Source of the DNA: an uncultured Pseudacidovorax sp.
GTDB taxonomy: Bacteria > Pseudomonadota > Gammaproteobacteria > Burkholderiales > Burkholderiaceae_C
DNA length: 64,000 bases
Direction of reading: 5' to 3'
Assembly: GCF_913773995.1 (NCBI RefSeq)
Contig: NZ_CAJYES010000110.1
Span: 1 to 64,000, forward strand
Position 1 is the first letter of the stretch, and each line of letters opens with the position of its first letter. The notes below the pieces were generated by a model. The model was not told the origin of the DNA. It ran no database searches and saw only the letters and a list, made by a program, of their open reading frames with translations. The translations under genes were made by a program, and so were the position numbers. This document shows positions 18,690 to 27,534 of the stretch, in pieces.

Positions 18690-19053
18690 GGGTCTGCCCT
18701 TCCTTTCTCAAGGTCTCGAGGTGGATGTCGTACAGACGGTCGGCCAGCGGCACCTGCACCTCATACCAGCGGCCGTCGCCAGTCTTGTCCCCGCCCAGCA
18801 GCAGGATGGCGCAGCGCCGCGGGTCGAAGGCGTAGAGGATCCGGTAGGGCCGGCCCTCATGCTGGATCCGGAGTTCGCGCATGTGCGGATGCCGTGAGCC
18901 GTGAATGCCGGAACTGTGAGGAAAACCGAGATTCGGTCCTCGCGCTTCGAGCAGCCGGACCGACGCATCGATGGATTCCTGCTCCGCCTCATCCAGCGTC
19001 GCCCACCAGATGCCCAGCTCGTCGGCGTACTCGACGTCCCACTGCTTCGGCAT
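18682..19053 (-). CDS. RelE/HigB-type toxin (PF05973)
   Basis: 123-aa toxin of the phage-derived Gp49-like/HigB family. Signatures are WDVEYADELGIWWATLDEAEQESIDASVRLLEARGPNLG, HMRELRIQHEGRPYRILYAFDPRRCAILLLGGDKTGDGRWYE, which holds the catalytic strand and the LLxGGDKTG motif, and a C-terminal helix ADRLYDIHLETLRKEG. Toxin precedes antitoxin (18378-18689). The upstream spacer 19054-19133 is locally AT-rich (gaatattc palindrome) and probably holds the autoregulated promoter. Confidence 0.9.
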   Translation of the reverse strand: MPKQWDVEYADELGIWWATLDEAEQESIDASVRLLEARGPNLGFPHSSGIHGSRHPHMRELRIQHEGRPYRILYAFDPRRCAILLLGGDKTGDGRWYEVQVPLADRLYDIHLETLRKEGQTHG

Positions 19054-19133
19054 TATTCCCTCTGAAATCTATTCCTTCAAGAGAATATTCTGCACCTCAA
19101 GTGTGTACGGTTGGGTGATGGAGTGCCGCATCT

Positions 19134-20726
19134 TCAATGCGCAGCAAGGGCGGCCGTGAAATACACCGCATCCATCACCCCGATCTCCGCCGCGAGCCGG
19201 GGCATGAAGTCCATCTGGTCCAGCACATCGCGCTGCAGGTCCACGCCGGGTGCGATCTCGAACAGCTCCACGCCCTCGGGCGTCAGGCGGAAGCTGGCGC
19301 GCTCGGTCAGGTACAGCACCTGCTGGCCGCGCACCCGGCCCTGCGGGCCGCTGAAGGTGATCTGGTCCACGCGCTTGACCAGCTTCTTCACGGCGCCCTG
19401 CTGCAGCACGCGCAGCCGGCCGTCGCCGGTGGCCAGCTTCACGCCCTTGGCCGCCAGCGTGCCGCAGAACACCACCTTGCGTGCGTTCTGCGCGATGTCG
19501 ATGAAGCCGCCCGGCCCCACGGTCACGCCGCCCAGGCGCGACACGTTCACGCTGCCTTCCTCGTCGAACTCGCCGAAGCCCAGGAAGGCCACGTCCAGGC
19601 CACCCCCGCCGTAGAAGTCGAACTGCGTGGCCGCGTCCAGCATGGCCGTGGCATTGCGTGCATAGCCGAAGAGCACGCCGTCCATCAGCGTGCCGCCATA
19701 GGTGCCGTGCTCGATGGTCTGGTAGATGCGGTGCTGCTCGTCGCGCGCCGCGATCAGCTTGGCCACCGCATCGGGCACGCCCACGCCGTAGTTGATGACG
19801 GGCCGCGCCTTGCCGGTGTCGAACAGCTCCACGGCGGCGCGGCGCGCCACCGCCTGGCGCTCGCCGAAGGCCTCCTGCGCCGCGGCCAGCTCCCGCGCAT
19901 GGTCGGCGGCCTCGCTCTCGGCGCGGGCGGCGCCGGTGAGCTCGCCGCTGAAGGCCGGGTCGAAGGGAATGTCGTAGCTGGTGCGCTGCGCCGGGTCGAC
20001 CACGATGGCGTCGACCCAGGCCGAGGGAATGCGCACCTCGCGTGCCTTGAGCGCGCCGCGCGGCAGCCGCTCGGCCACCTGCACGATCACGCGGCCGCCG
20101 CTGTTGCGCGCCGCCAGCGCCAGCGAAGGCGCATCCAGATTTGCGGCTTCGTGCTCGAAGCTGATGTTGCCATCCTCGTCGGCCGCGCTGGCGCGCACCA
20201 GCGCCACGTGGATGGGGAAGGGCTTGTAGCGCAGCCACTCGCGCCCATCGAGGGTCAGCACCTCCGCCAGGTCGTCCTTGGCCGCGGCGTTCATGCGACC
20301 GCCGCCGTGGCGCGGATCGCAGACGGTGCCCAGGCCCACGTGGCTGATCAGGCCGGGCCGGCCGGCGCCGATCTCGCGCATCAACTGGCTGCTCACGCCG
20401 CCAGGAAGGATGTAGGCCTCGATGCGGTTCTCCAGGGCCAGCTGCTGCATGGCCGGCGACCACACCCAGTGGCCACCGATCACGCGCTTGACCAGCCCTT
20501 CGTGCGCGAAGCAGCTCATGCCCTTGGTCTTCTTGTCGCCGATGCCCAGCGCATGCACCACCGTCAGGTTGCGCGGCGCCCGCGTGGCCAGGAAGCGCGC
20601 CTGCACGGCCTCGAACAGGTGCGTGGCCTCCATCAGCCCGCCGCCGCCACCCATCAGGCCCACGGTGTCGCCATCGCGGATCAGGGCCACCGCCTCGGCG
20701 GCCGTCATGAATTTGCCGTCTGCCAT
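19134..20726 (-). CDS. Acyl-CoA:carboxylate CoA-transferase (fused alpha and beta)
   Basis: 530-aa CoA-transferase of family I (PF01144), with both halves in one chain, as in propionate CoA-transferases and acyl-CoA:acetate/3-ketoacid CoA-transferases. The first half begins TAAEAVALIRDGDTVGLMGGGGGLMEATHLFEAV. The second half has the YQTIEHGTYGGTLMDG segment, where the catalytic Glu is expected (about residue 350), and GGVTVGPGGFIDI. Start ATG at 20726. It follows the acyl-CoA dehydrogenase gene by eight bases, so the two are one operon: CoA transfer on to, then desaturation of, a carboxylic acid. The acid is unknown. Confidence 0.9.
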   Translation of the reverse strand: MADGKFMTAAEAVALIRDGDTVGLMGGGGGLMEATHLFEAVQARFLATRAPRNLTVVHALGIGDKKTKGMSCFAHEGLVKRVIGGHWVWSPAMQQLALENRIEAYILPGGVSSQLMREIGAGRPGLISHVGLGTVCDPRHGGGRMNAAAKDDLAEVLTLDGREWLRYKPFPIHVALVRASAADEDGNISFEHEAANLDAPSLALAARNSGGRVIVQVAERLPRGALKAREVRIPSAWVDAIVVDPAQRTSYDIPFDPAFSGELTGAARAESEAADHARELAAAQEAFGERQAVARRAAVELFDTGKARPVINYGVGVPDAVAKLIAARDEQHRIYQTIEHGTYGGTLMDGVLFGYARNATAMLDAATQFDFYGGGGLDVAFLGFGEFDEEGSVNVSRLGGVTVGPGGFIDIAQNARKVVFCGTLAAKGVKLATGDGRLRVLQQGAVKKLVKRVDQITFSGPQGRVRGQQVLYLTERASFRLTPEGVELFEIAPGVDLQRDVLDQMDFMPRLAAEIGVMDAVYFTAALAAH

Positions 20727-20734
20727 GGCGGGCC

Positions 20735-21895
20735 TCAGCGGTGGATGTCGAACAGGGCCGCGCCCTTGCGCAATGCCGACTTGGCGATCACACCGCGATG
20801 GATCTCGCTGGTGCCGTCGAAGATGCGGTAGATGCGCGCATCGCGGTAGTAGCGCTCGATGGGCAGCTCCTTGCAGAAGCCCATGCCGCCGAAGACCTGC
20901 ACCGCGCGGTCCACCACGCGGCCCAGCGTCTCGGCCGCATGCACCTTGACCATGGCGATCTGCTCGCGCGCATCGAAGCCCTGGTCCAGCATCCAGGCGG
21001 CCTGGTAGACCATCCAGCGCGCGGCGTTGATCTCGATGACGCTGTCGGCCAGCATCTGCTGCACCATCTGGAAGTCGCCGATGCGGGTGTCGAACTGCCG
21101 GCGCTCGCCGGCGTACTGCAGCATCAGCTCGCACACATGGCTGGCCTTGCCCACCGCGCGCGCGCCCACCTGCGCCAGACGCACCACGTTGAGGGCCCCC
21201 ATCGCCAGCTTGAAGCCCTGGCCCTGCGCGCCCAGCAGGGCGGCGTCTTCCAGCGCCACGTTGTCGAAGAACAGCTCCACGTGCGGCGTGCCGCGCAGGC
21301 CCATCATTTGCTGGTCCTTGCCGACGGTGAAGCCGGGCAGGCCCTTGTCGACCATGAACATGCTGATCTCCTTCTCGCCGGTGCGGGCCGAGACGAGGAA
21401 GAAGTCGCTCCATTCGCCATCGCTGATGAAGTGCTTGCCGCCGTTGAGCACCCAGCCGCTGTCGGTCTTCTTCGCATGGGTCTTGATGCCCGCGGCGTCG
21501 GAGCCGGCACCCGGCTCGGTGATGGCGATGGCGCAGGTGCGCGTGCCTTCCACCGAGGGCTTGAGCCAGCGCTCGACCTGGTCGCCGCGGCAATGCAGCA
21601 GCGGCTCGTAGACGTTGCCGAAGGCGCGGCGGATCAGCTGGTCGCTGGTGTGGCCGAACTGCTCCTCGCAGAGCACGCGGTCCAGGTTGGAGAGCCCGCC
21701 GCCGCCCAGCTCGGCCGGCATGTTGAGGGCATACAGGCCCAGCGAGCGGGCCTTGTCGTGAATGGCCTGGGCCTGCGCGCGGGGCAGGGCGCCGTGCTCT
21801 TCGAGCGTCTGCTCCAGCGGATGCAGTTCCTCGGCGATGAATCGACGGACGGTGTCGATCATCATCTTCTGTTCGTCGTTGAGGGCGAAGTCCAT
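20735..21895 (-). CDS. Acyl-CoA dehydrogenase
   Basis: 386-aa FAD-dependent dehydrogenase. Motifs are CAIAITEPGAGSDAAGI (first signature), HFISDGEWSDFFLV, and the C-terminal QVFGGMGFCKELPIERYYRDARIYRIFDGTSEIHR. The last of these carries the second signature, with the Glu (SEIH) used as base position in many family members. Length is standard (about 380). It starts the operon with the CoA-transferase. It is clearly distinct from the dehydrogenase at 10676-11833. Confidence 0.92.
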   Translation of the reverse strand: MDFALNDEQKMMIDTVRRFIAEELHPLEQTLEEHGALPRAQAQAIHDKARSLGLYALNMPAELGGGGLSNLDRVLCEEQFGHTSDQLIRRAFGNVYEPLLHCRGDQVERWLKPSVEGTRTCAIAITEPGAGSDAAGIKTHAKKTDSGWVLNGGKHFISDGEWSDFFLVSARTGEKEISMFMVDKGLPGFTVGKDQQMMGLRGTPHVELFFDNVALEDAALLGAQGQGFKLAMGALNVVRLAQVGARAVGKASHVCELMLQYAGERRQFDTRIGDFQMVQQMLADSVIEINAARWMVYQAAWMLDQGFDAREQIAMVKVHAAETLGRVVDRAVQVFGGMGFCKELPIERYYRDARIYRIFDGTSEIHRGVIAKSALRKGAALFDIHR

Positions 21896-22194
21896 GGTGT
21901 CTGGCGATGAATGAATGGGCGAAGGAAGGGCGATGGCCGCTGAAGGAGGCCATGCGCGATGTGTCGGGTTTGTGCCTCTCCCCTCTGGGGAGCGGTGGAG
22001 TGAGGGGCCTGGGCGGTGGATGGGCTGCGGGGCAGATAAAAGCCGCGGCCCTCACCCCAACCCTCTCCCAAAGGGAGAGGGAGCCAGGCCACGCTCAAGG
22101 CTAGGCACTGCTGAACCAGCGGGCGCCGAAGAAGAAGGGCAGGCGCGAAATGCGGTTGGCGGGGATCAGCATGGCGAGATGTGCAGCGCTGCGG
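21896..22194. repeat. Intergenic stretch with repeat-type hairpin
   Basis: No gene is seen in these 299 bases. ccctctccca and aagggagaggg form a strong hairpin at 22061-22081, preceded by ccctcaccccaac. A related, oppositely oriented copy (cctctcccctctggggag) lies at about 21976-21993. The ctcaccccaaccctctccc phrase is typical of a widespread bacterial intergenic repeat. Without a T-run it is a weak terminator candidate. Confidence 0.5.
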
Positions 22195-23001
22195 TCAACC
22201 CACGAACGGCATCGACGCCCGCAGGCACTGCGCCGCCCACTCGGCCGGCGGCTCCTGCGCCTCGCGCGCATGGTTCGTCACCTCCACGCTCACGGGCAGG
22301 TCGGCCGGCAGGGCGGCGAACAGGCCGTGCAGGTCGATGCTGCCTTCACCGGGCAGCAGCCGGGCGCAGCGCGCGGTGTGGATCAATTCGTCGTTGCTGA
22401 AGTGCGTGCCGGCCTCGGCATCGCAGATCTGCGCGTAGTGCAGCAGTTCGCGCGGAATGGCGCGGACGTCCGCCAGCGTGCTGCTGCTGCGGCCGAAGTG
22501 CAGGGCGTCGACCAGGATGCCCGCGTTGCCCGGCGATCCGGCGTTGCGCACCACGCGCAGCGCGGCGGCCGCATCGCGCACGCCGGTCCAGGGCATGAAC
22601 TCCAGGTCGGCCGTCATGCCGAAGGGCTTCATCACCTCGCACAGGCGCGCGTAGCTCTGCGTCAGCCGGGCCTCGTTGCCGTCGTCGCCTGCCACCAGGA
22701 TGGCGCGGGCGCCCAGCGCGGCGCCGATGTCGTAGAGCGCGTCCCAGCGGTGCGGGTCGAAGTCGGCATCGATGCGGATGATCTCGAGGTCGAACACGCC
22801 CACGCCGGTGTCGCGCAGGGCGGCCTGCGTCTCGCGCAGTGCAGCCGGCTGGCCGATCAGCTGCTGCTGCGGCGCGCCCGGTGCATTGGGCCAGAGGCGC
22901 AGGCCGACGAAGCCGTAGCCGGTCTGCGCCGCCAGGCGCACTGCCTCGGCGGGGGTGCAGCGGTGGCTGCTCAGGTAGGCAAGGGAAAGCGGACGGGCCA
23001 T
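22195..23001 (-). CDS. Sugar-phosphate isomerase/epimerase-like TIM-barrel protein
   Basis: 268-aa protein of the xylose-isomerase-like TIM-barrel family (AP_endonuc_2, PF01261). It starts LSLAYLSSHRCTPAEAVRLAAQTGYGFVGLRLWP. Candidate metal ligands are the Glu in FDLEIIRID, the Glu in ADLEFMPW, the Asp/His in ILVDALHFGR, and the late Glu in VSVEVTNH. Family members act as sugar epimerases, hydroxypyruvate isomerases or 3-dehydroshikimate dehydratases. The shikimate-dehydrogenase-like gene at 27535 makes a hydroaromatic substrate possible, but this is inference. It follows the NIPSNAP gene by 10 bases. Confidence 0.85.
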   Translation of the reverse strand: MARPLSLAYLSSHRCTPAEAVRLAAQTGYGFVGLRLWPNAPGAPQQQLIGQPAALRETQAALRDTGVGVFDLEIIRIDADFDPHRWDALYDIGAALGARAILVAGDDGNEARLTQSYARLCEVMKPFGMTADLEFMPWTGVRDAAAALRVVRNAGSPGNAGILVDALHFGRSSSTLADVRAIPRELLHYAQICDAEAGTHFSNDELIHTARCARLLPGEGSIDLHGLFAALPADLPVSVEVTNHAREAQEPPAEWAAQCLRASMPFVG

Positions 23002-23011
23002 GGTCGCTGTG

Positions 23012-23641
23012 TCACTTCATCGGCGAGACGGCCGTGGGCATCGCGATGGTCGAGACCATCTCGGTCGTCAGATGCGCCGGCCCGCCCTTGGGCGGCCAGA
23101 TGCCCTGGGCCACGGCGTCGGCGCGGGCGCGGCTGCGCGCGTCCAGCGTCGGGTAGGCCCAGATGTTGGTGAAGCGCGCGGCGCCGTCCAGCGCCACCAT
23201 GGCCACCACGCAGGGCGAGAGCTTCTCGCGCGGCGGCAGGTATTCCTGCCAGAGGTCGATGGTGGGCTGCGTGCCGCCGGGCTTGATGCCATAGGTGCGG
23301 ATCTCGTAGACCGGCCCCTGGATGCCCGACTCGGCACTGGGCCGCGCGGGCTTCATCCAGTCGAAGCCGCGGTAGCTGTGCTGCTCCAGCCGCTGGTAGA
23401 TCTCGCCGCAGCCGAAGGGGCTGGCGCTGGCCTGCGTGCGGGCGCGCTCGGCCTCCAGCGCGCCCAGGCTGTCGAAGCCGCGCAGCACCAGCATCTGGTT
23501 GAGCACGCCGATGTCGGTGAACCAGCAGCCCAGCAGTTGGCCCTGCGCCTCGGGTGCGGTGGCGAAGGCCTGGACGGCGGTGGCGGCCGTGCCGGCGGTG
23601 CCCATGGGCAGGGTCAGCGTGGCGAGTTCGTAGTAGTGCAT
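23012..23641 (-). CDS. NIPSNAP family protein (two domains)
   Basis: 209-aa protein made of two NIPSNAP-like alpha-beta domains. The first spans about residues 1-98, starts MHYYELATLTLPMG and contains LLGCWFTDIGVLNQMLVLRGFDSL. The second spans about 110-205, starts VYEIRTYGIKPGG and contains FTNIWAYPTLDARSRARADA. Its start overlaps the 3' end of flavoprotein copy 2 by 28 bases, so the pair is tightly coupled, as at 16182-18367. Function unknown; related folds bind small hydrophobic molecules or act as cyclases and monooxygenases. Confidence 0.85.
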   Translation of the reverse strand: MHYYELATLTLPMGTAGTAATAVQAFATAPEAQGQLLGCWFTDIGVLNQMLVLRGFDSLGALEAERARTQASASPFGCGEIYQRLEQHSYRGFDWMKPARPSAESGIQGPVYEIRTYGIKPGGTQPTIDLWQEYLPPREKLSPCVVAMVALDGAARFTNIWAYPTLDARSRARADAVAQGIWPPKGGPAHLTTEMVSTIAMPTAVSPMK

Positions 23642-25449
23642 ACGAGGGGTTCCTGGTGAAGGGGTTGCGGCGCCGCGGCGGCAGGGGCATGCGCGGGCGC
23701 CGAAGGCGGCTCCAGCGGCACGCCGGCTGCGTGGTGCGCGGCGATGAAGCCGAAGGTCATGGCCGGGCCCAGCGTGATGCCGCCGCTGGGGTAGTGGCCG
23801 CCCATCAGGCTGGCCATGTCGTTGCCGGCGGCGTAGAGGCCGGGCACGGGCCGGTCGTGTTCATCGAGCACTCGGGCCTGCGTGTCCACGCGCAGGCCGG
23901 CAAAGGTGCCCAGGCTGCCGGCGACCACGCGCACGGCGTAGAACGGGCCGCGCTGCAGCGGGGCCATGCAGGCATTGGGCTGGCCGGGGCGGGCCTCGCC
24001 CTGCACGCGGTTGTAGGGCGTCTCGCCCTTGCCGAAGTCCAGGTCATGGCCGTCGGCGGCCATGGCGTTGTAGCGCGCGACGGTGGCGGCGAGGCCGGCC
24101 ACGTCGATGCCGCAGGCCGCCGCCAGCTCGGCCAGCGTGCGGCCGCGGCGCAGGTAGCCGCGCTTGCGCCAGCCGCGCGTGGGCATCGGCCAGGGCTTCG
24201 CCGCGCCCAGACCGAAGCGGCGGAAGAAGTCGCGGTCGCACACCAGCCAGGCCTGCACCGGCTCGCCGGGCGGCGTGGCTGCCAGCAGGCCATGCATGAA
24301 GTCGTGGTACGAGTCGGCCTCGTTGACGAAGCGCCGGCCGTCGGCGCGCACGGCGATCAGGCCGGGCTTGGCACGTTCGATCAGGTGCGGGAAGCGGCCG
24401 GTGCTGCCGTTCTTGCGCGGCACCAGCGACACGGGCGCCAGCGCGGCTGCCTGCACCAGCCCGGTGGCCACGCGCCCGCCCGCCGCCTCGCCCAGGCGCA
24501 GCCCATCGCCGGTGTTGCCCAGGCTGGCCGCTGAATGGTGGTCACGGCCTTTGGGGCCCGCATGCGGCAGCAGACGGGCCTTGCGCCCCGCATCGTGCGG
24601 AAAGCCGCCGCAGGCCAGCACCACGCCGCGCGCGGCCTCGATCGCGAGCGGGCCGTCGGCCGACATCACTTCGGCGCCGGCAATGCGCCCATCCCGTTGC
24701 AGCAGCCGCCACGCCGGGTGGGCGGTGAGGATCTGCACGCCCGCCTCCAGCGCCGAGGCGGCCAGCGCGGCCACCAGCGCATTGCCGTTGACCAGGCGCC
24801 GACCGTGCCCATGCAGCAACCGGTCGCGTGCATGGGCCAGCACACGCCGCGCCACGTAGGCGAAGGAGGCCGGCGAGGTCGTCGCGTCCAGAAAGTGCCG
24901 CAGCTCCCGGCCCGAGGCGATGCCCATGCCCCACAGCGTGGTCTCGGGCAGCGGCGGCTTCAGGTCGCGAAGCCGCGCACCCAGGCGCCGGCCGTCGAAG
25001 GGTGCGGCGCAGACCGAGCGCCCGCCCGTGCCCGCATGCGGGCTGCGACCATGGAAGTCGGGGATCGCATTGCCGTCGACGAACTGCAGGGCCGTGCGGC
25101 GGCGCAAGAACTCCACCATGCGCGGCGCCTGCGTGAGGAAGGTGCGGGCGCGCGCCTCGTCGAACTGCGCGCCCAGCTCGTGGCGCAGATAGGCCAGCGG
25201 TTCTTCCAGGGGCTCGTCGATGCCCGCCGCGCGCGCCAGCGGGTTGCGCGGCACCCACATCCAGCCGCCGCTCCAGGCCGTGGTGCCGCCGAACTGCGGC
25301 TCCTTCTCGACCACCACCACCTTCAGCCCCAGCTGCGCCGCCGTCACCGCGGTGGCCAGGCCGCCCGCGCCCGAGCCGATGACCAGCAGGTCGCAGGTCA
25401 GGGTGCGTGGAGAGGTGGCGGCGGGGGCGTCGGTCGTGCGGGCAGGCAT
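23614..25449 (-). CDS. FAD-dependent oxidoreductase, FAD_binding_2 family (copy 2)
   Basis: 611-aa flavoprotein paralogous to those at 16182 and 28335. Nucleotide-binding motif LLVIGSGAGGLATAVTAAQLG at about residues 21-41, GGTTAWSGGWMWVPRNP near 55-70, GVVLACGGFPHDAGRKARLLPHAG mid-protein, and the C-terminal YAAGNDMASLMGGHYPSGGITLGPAMTFGF block. The C-terminal tail (about 25 residues, Ala/Pro-rich) overlaps the NIPSNAP start. The ATG at 25449 lies 12 bases past the IclR regulator stop, so regulator, flavoprotein, NIPSNAP and TIM-barrel genes form one minus-strand unit. Predicted ring dehydrogenase; substrate unknown. Confidence 0.9.
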   Translation of the reverse strand: MPARTTDAPAATSPRTLTCDLLVIGSGAGGLATAVTAAQLGLKVVVVEKEPQFGGTTAWSGGWMWVPRNPLARAAGIDEPLEEPLAYLRHELGAQFDEARARTFLTQAPRMVEFLRRRTALQFVDGNAIPDFHGRSPHAGTGGRSVCAAPFDGRRLGARLRDLKPPLPETTLWGMGIASGRELRHFLDATTSPASFAYVARRVLAHARDRLLHGHGRRLVNGNALVAALAASALEAGVQILTAHPAWRLLQRDGRIAGAEVMSADGPLAIEAARGVVLACGGFPHDAGRKARLLPHAGPKGRDHHSAASLGNTGDGLRLGEAAGGRVATGLVQAAALAPVSLVPRKNGSTGRFPHLIERAKPGLIAVRADGRRFVNEADSYHDFMHGLLAATPPGEPVQAWLVCDRDFFRRFGLGAAKPWPMPTRGWRKRGYLRRGRTLAELAAACGIDVAGLAATVARYNAMAADGHDLDFGKGETPYNRVQGEARPGQPNACMAPLQRGPFYAVRVVAGSLGTFAGLRVDTQARVLDEHDRPVPGLYAAGNDMASLMGGHYPSGGITLGPAMTFGFIAAHHAAGVPLEPPSAPAHAPAAAAPQPLHQEPLVCTTTNSPR

Positions 25450-25460
25450 GAAGGGCGCCG

Positions 25461-26282
25461 TCAGGCGGCGTAGATGGGCACGCGTCCGGGAGGCGCTGCC
25501 GGTGCCGTCTTCTGGAAGAAGGGCGAGGTGCCGCTGGCGGCCGCCATCTGCGCGGCCGTTTCCAGCAGTTCGGGGGCGAGGGCGCGCATGCGCTCCTCGG
25601 TGAAGCGCACGGTAGGTCCGGCGACGGTGATGGCGCCGATGGGCGGCCGGCCGACGGGCTGCACCACGGCGCCGATGGTGCTCAGGCCCGGCGTGTAGGT
25701 GTCGATGGTGAGGGCATAGCCCCGCTCGCGCGTGGCGTGCACCATGGCCATCATCTCCTGCACCGTGCGCGGCGCATTGGGGCCGTACTCTTCGGGCTGG
25801 CCCAGGCCCTGCCGGGTGGCCAGGGCGATGGCCTCGTCGTCGCTCAGCGCCGCCATCCAGGCCAGGCCGGAGGACGAGCACGACAGCCGCGCATCGCTGC
25901 CCATGTCGGGGTCGTAGCGCAGACCCTGGCGGGCGCCCTGGGCGCGCGCCACCCAGGTCAGCCGCTCGCCGTCGATCACCGACAGCCGCGCCAGCTCGCC
26001 CGACAGCTGCGCCAGCCGGTCCAGCAGCGGCTGCGAGAAGTCGACGATGCCGCTGTGGCTGAGGAATGAGAGGCCCAGCGACGACAGCTTGGTGGTCAGC
26101 ATGTACGAGCCCAGCTCGCGCGTCTGGCGCACGTAGCCCGTGCGCGTCAGGTCGGCCAGCAGGCGGTGGGCGGCGCTGCGCGGCATGTTCAGCGTGTCGG
26201 CGATGGCGGCCAGCTCCAGCCCCTCGCCATGGCGCGCCAGCAGTTCGAGGATGCCCAGGGTTCGATCGAGTACGCCGCTCAT
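25461..26282 (-). CDS. IclR-family transcriptional regulator
   Basis: 273-aa regulator. The N-terminal winged HTH (about residues 1-65) reads LDRTLGILELLARHGEGLELAAIADTLNMPRSAAHRLLADLTRTGYV. The C-terminal IclR effector domain (about 80-250) includes GLAWMAALSD and RERGYALTIDTYTPGLSTIGAVV. The last 20 residues (PFFQKTAPAAPP...) extend past the domain. It heads the operon with flavoprotein copy 2, and is 69 bases from the Gfo/Idh gene end. The likely operator region is 27418-27478, between the divergent Gfo/Idh and shikimate-dehydrogenase-like genes, and/or its own promoter. Confidence 0.92.
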   Translation of the reverse strand: MSGVLDRTLGILELLARHGEGLELAAIADTLNMPRSAAHRLLADLTRTGYVRQTRELGSYMLTTKLSSLGLSFLSHSGIVDFSQPLLDRLAQLSGELARLSVIDGERLTWVARAQGARQGLRYDPDMGSDARLSCSSSGLAWMAALSDDEAIALATRQGLGQPEEYGPNAPRTVQEMMAMVHATRERGYALTIDTYTPGLSTIGAVVQPVGRPPIGAITVAGPTVRFTEERMRALAPELLETAAQMAAASGTSPFFQKTAPAAPPGRVPIYAA

Positions 26283-26351
26283 CGGGGATGTCCTTCTCGT
26301 GGTCTTGGAATGAGGCGGGCAGCGTACAGGATGAGGATGCGCACGGCGGGC

Positions 26352-27392
26352 TCAGCCCAGCGCCACGGTGGCGCCGCGCACGGCGGCGTCATGGATGGCC
26401 AGCGTGGCGGCCAGGGTGCGCAGGCCGTCGGCGGCGCTGCACAGCGGCACCGTGGCATGGCCTTCGATCAGGTCGACGAAGTGGTCGAGCTGGCGGGTGT
26501 AGGGGTCGGCGGCATGCACGGCGGTCTGGCTGCGCGTCATCTCGGCATGCCAGCTGCGCTCGCCGGCGTAATGCCACAGCGACAGATCGGGCAGCGACAG
26601 CGAGCCGTGCGTGCCGGCGATGAAGTGCGAGTTGACGGCCTGCCTCGGGTACTGCGGCTGCTCGCCGGCGCAGAAGTCCCAGCACCAGGGCGCGGTGGCG
26701 GTGTCCGACACCATCACCGTGCCCAGCGCGCCGCTGGCGAACTGCAGGCTGGCCACGGCCGTGTCCTCCACCTCGAAGCCGCGCGTCGCGCTGCTGGCGA
26801 AGGCCTGCACGGCGCGCACCTCGCCGAGCAGGAAGCACAGCATGTCGATGTCGTGGATCAGGTTGATCAGCACCGGGCCGCCGCCGGCCTGGCGCCGCCA
26901 GGCGGCCTTGAAGTACGAATCAGGCTTGAGGAAGGTGGCCATGGCCTGCGCGGCCACCACGCGGCCCAGCCGGCCCTCCTGCAGCAACTGGCGGGCGCGC
27001 TGCAGGATGGGGTTGTGTCGGCGGTGGTGGCCCACCAGTACGGGCACACCGCGGGCGGCCTGGGCCTCGGCCAGGCAACGGGCGTCGTCCACCGTGCCGG
27101 CCACGGGTTTTTCGACCAGCACCGGCACGCCCCTGTCCAGAAAGTCCAACGCCACCGGCACATGCGTGGCATTGGGCGTGGCCACGATGGCGCCCGCGGG
27201 CCGCTGGGCCGCCAGCAACTCGGCATGGCTGGGGTAGCAGGGCACGCCCGCGTCGTCGGCCAGCGCGCGTCCGGCCTCGGTGGGATCGGCAATGGCGCAC
27301 AGCCGCGCCCGGCTGCTCTGCTGCAGGCGGTCGATGTGCGTGCGGCCGATGACGCCGGCGCCGATGAGCGCGATGGGGGCCTTCTGGGGCAT
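26352..27392 (-). CDS. Gfo/Idh/MocA-family oxidoreductase
   Basis: 346-aa NAD(P)-dependent oxidoreductase. The Rossmann motif IALIGAGVIGRTHIDRLQ is at residues 7-24, the family EKP motif is in VPVLVEKPVAGT (about residue 95), and GHHRRHNPILQRAR follows. The C-terminal domain has GGPVLINLIHDIDMLCFLLGEV, with the His-Asp pair used in catalysis in relatives. It would oxidise a polyol or hydroxy ring compound. Start ATG 27392 has AAGGAGA upstream. It diverges from the shikimate-dehydrogenase-like gene with paired promoters in between. Confidence 0.9.
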   Translation of the reverse strand: MPQKAPIALIGAGVIGRTHIDRLQQSSRARLCAIADPTEAGRALADDAGVPCYPSHAELLAAQRPAGAIVATPNATHVPVALDFLDRGVPVLVEKPVAGTVDDARCLAEAQAARGVPVLVGHHRRHNPILQRARQLLQEGRLGRVVAAQAMATFLKPDSYFKAAWRRQAGGGPVLINLIHDIDMLCFLLGEVRAVQAFASSATRGFEVEDTAVASLQFASGALGTVMVSDTATAPWCWDFCAGEQPQYPRQAVNSHFIAGTHGSLSLPDLSLWHYAGERSWHAEMTRSQTAVHAADPYTRQLDHFVDLIEGHATVPLCSAADGLRTLAATLAIHDAAVRGATVALG

Positions 27393-27417
27393 GGGCTGGG
27401 ATGTCTCCTTGGCCGTG

Positions 27418-27478
27418 ACTGTAGGCTGAATTGAAATGAAATTCAATAGTTGAACATCGTTCCAGTATTCGATAGGAT
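27418..27478. promoter_or_regulatory. Back-to-back promoters with central inverted repeat
   Basis: Plus strand: TTGAAC (27450-27455), 17 bases, TAGGAT (27473-27478). Minus strand: TTGAAT (plus 27441-27446), 17 bases, TACAGT (plus 27418-27423). The two -35 boxes are only three bases apart, and an inverted repeat with arms attgaa/ttcaat spans 27430-27447 over the minus promoter. One bound protein could control both directions; the IclR product of 25461-26282 is the nearest candidate. Confidence 0.6.
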
Positions 27479-27534
27479 CGCCGCCAACGCTGCCGCAGAA
27501 GTTGCGGCCGCGCATGCACATCCAGGAGACAGCC

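Noticed and set aside
19134-22055. Single 973-codon frame spanning CoA-transferase and beyond
   Set aside because: Upstream part is out-of-frame reading of the acyl-CoA dehydrogenase gene. The CoA-transferase starts at 20726, with the separate dehydrogenase frame ending at 20735.
23614-25881. 755-codon version of flavoprotein copy 2
   Set aside because: The extra N-terminal part is a shadow of the IclR gene; ATG 25449 precedes the FAD-binding motif properly.
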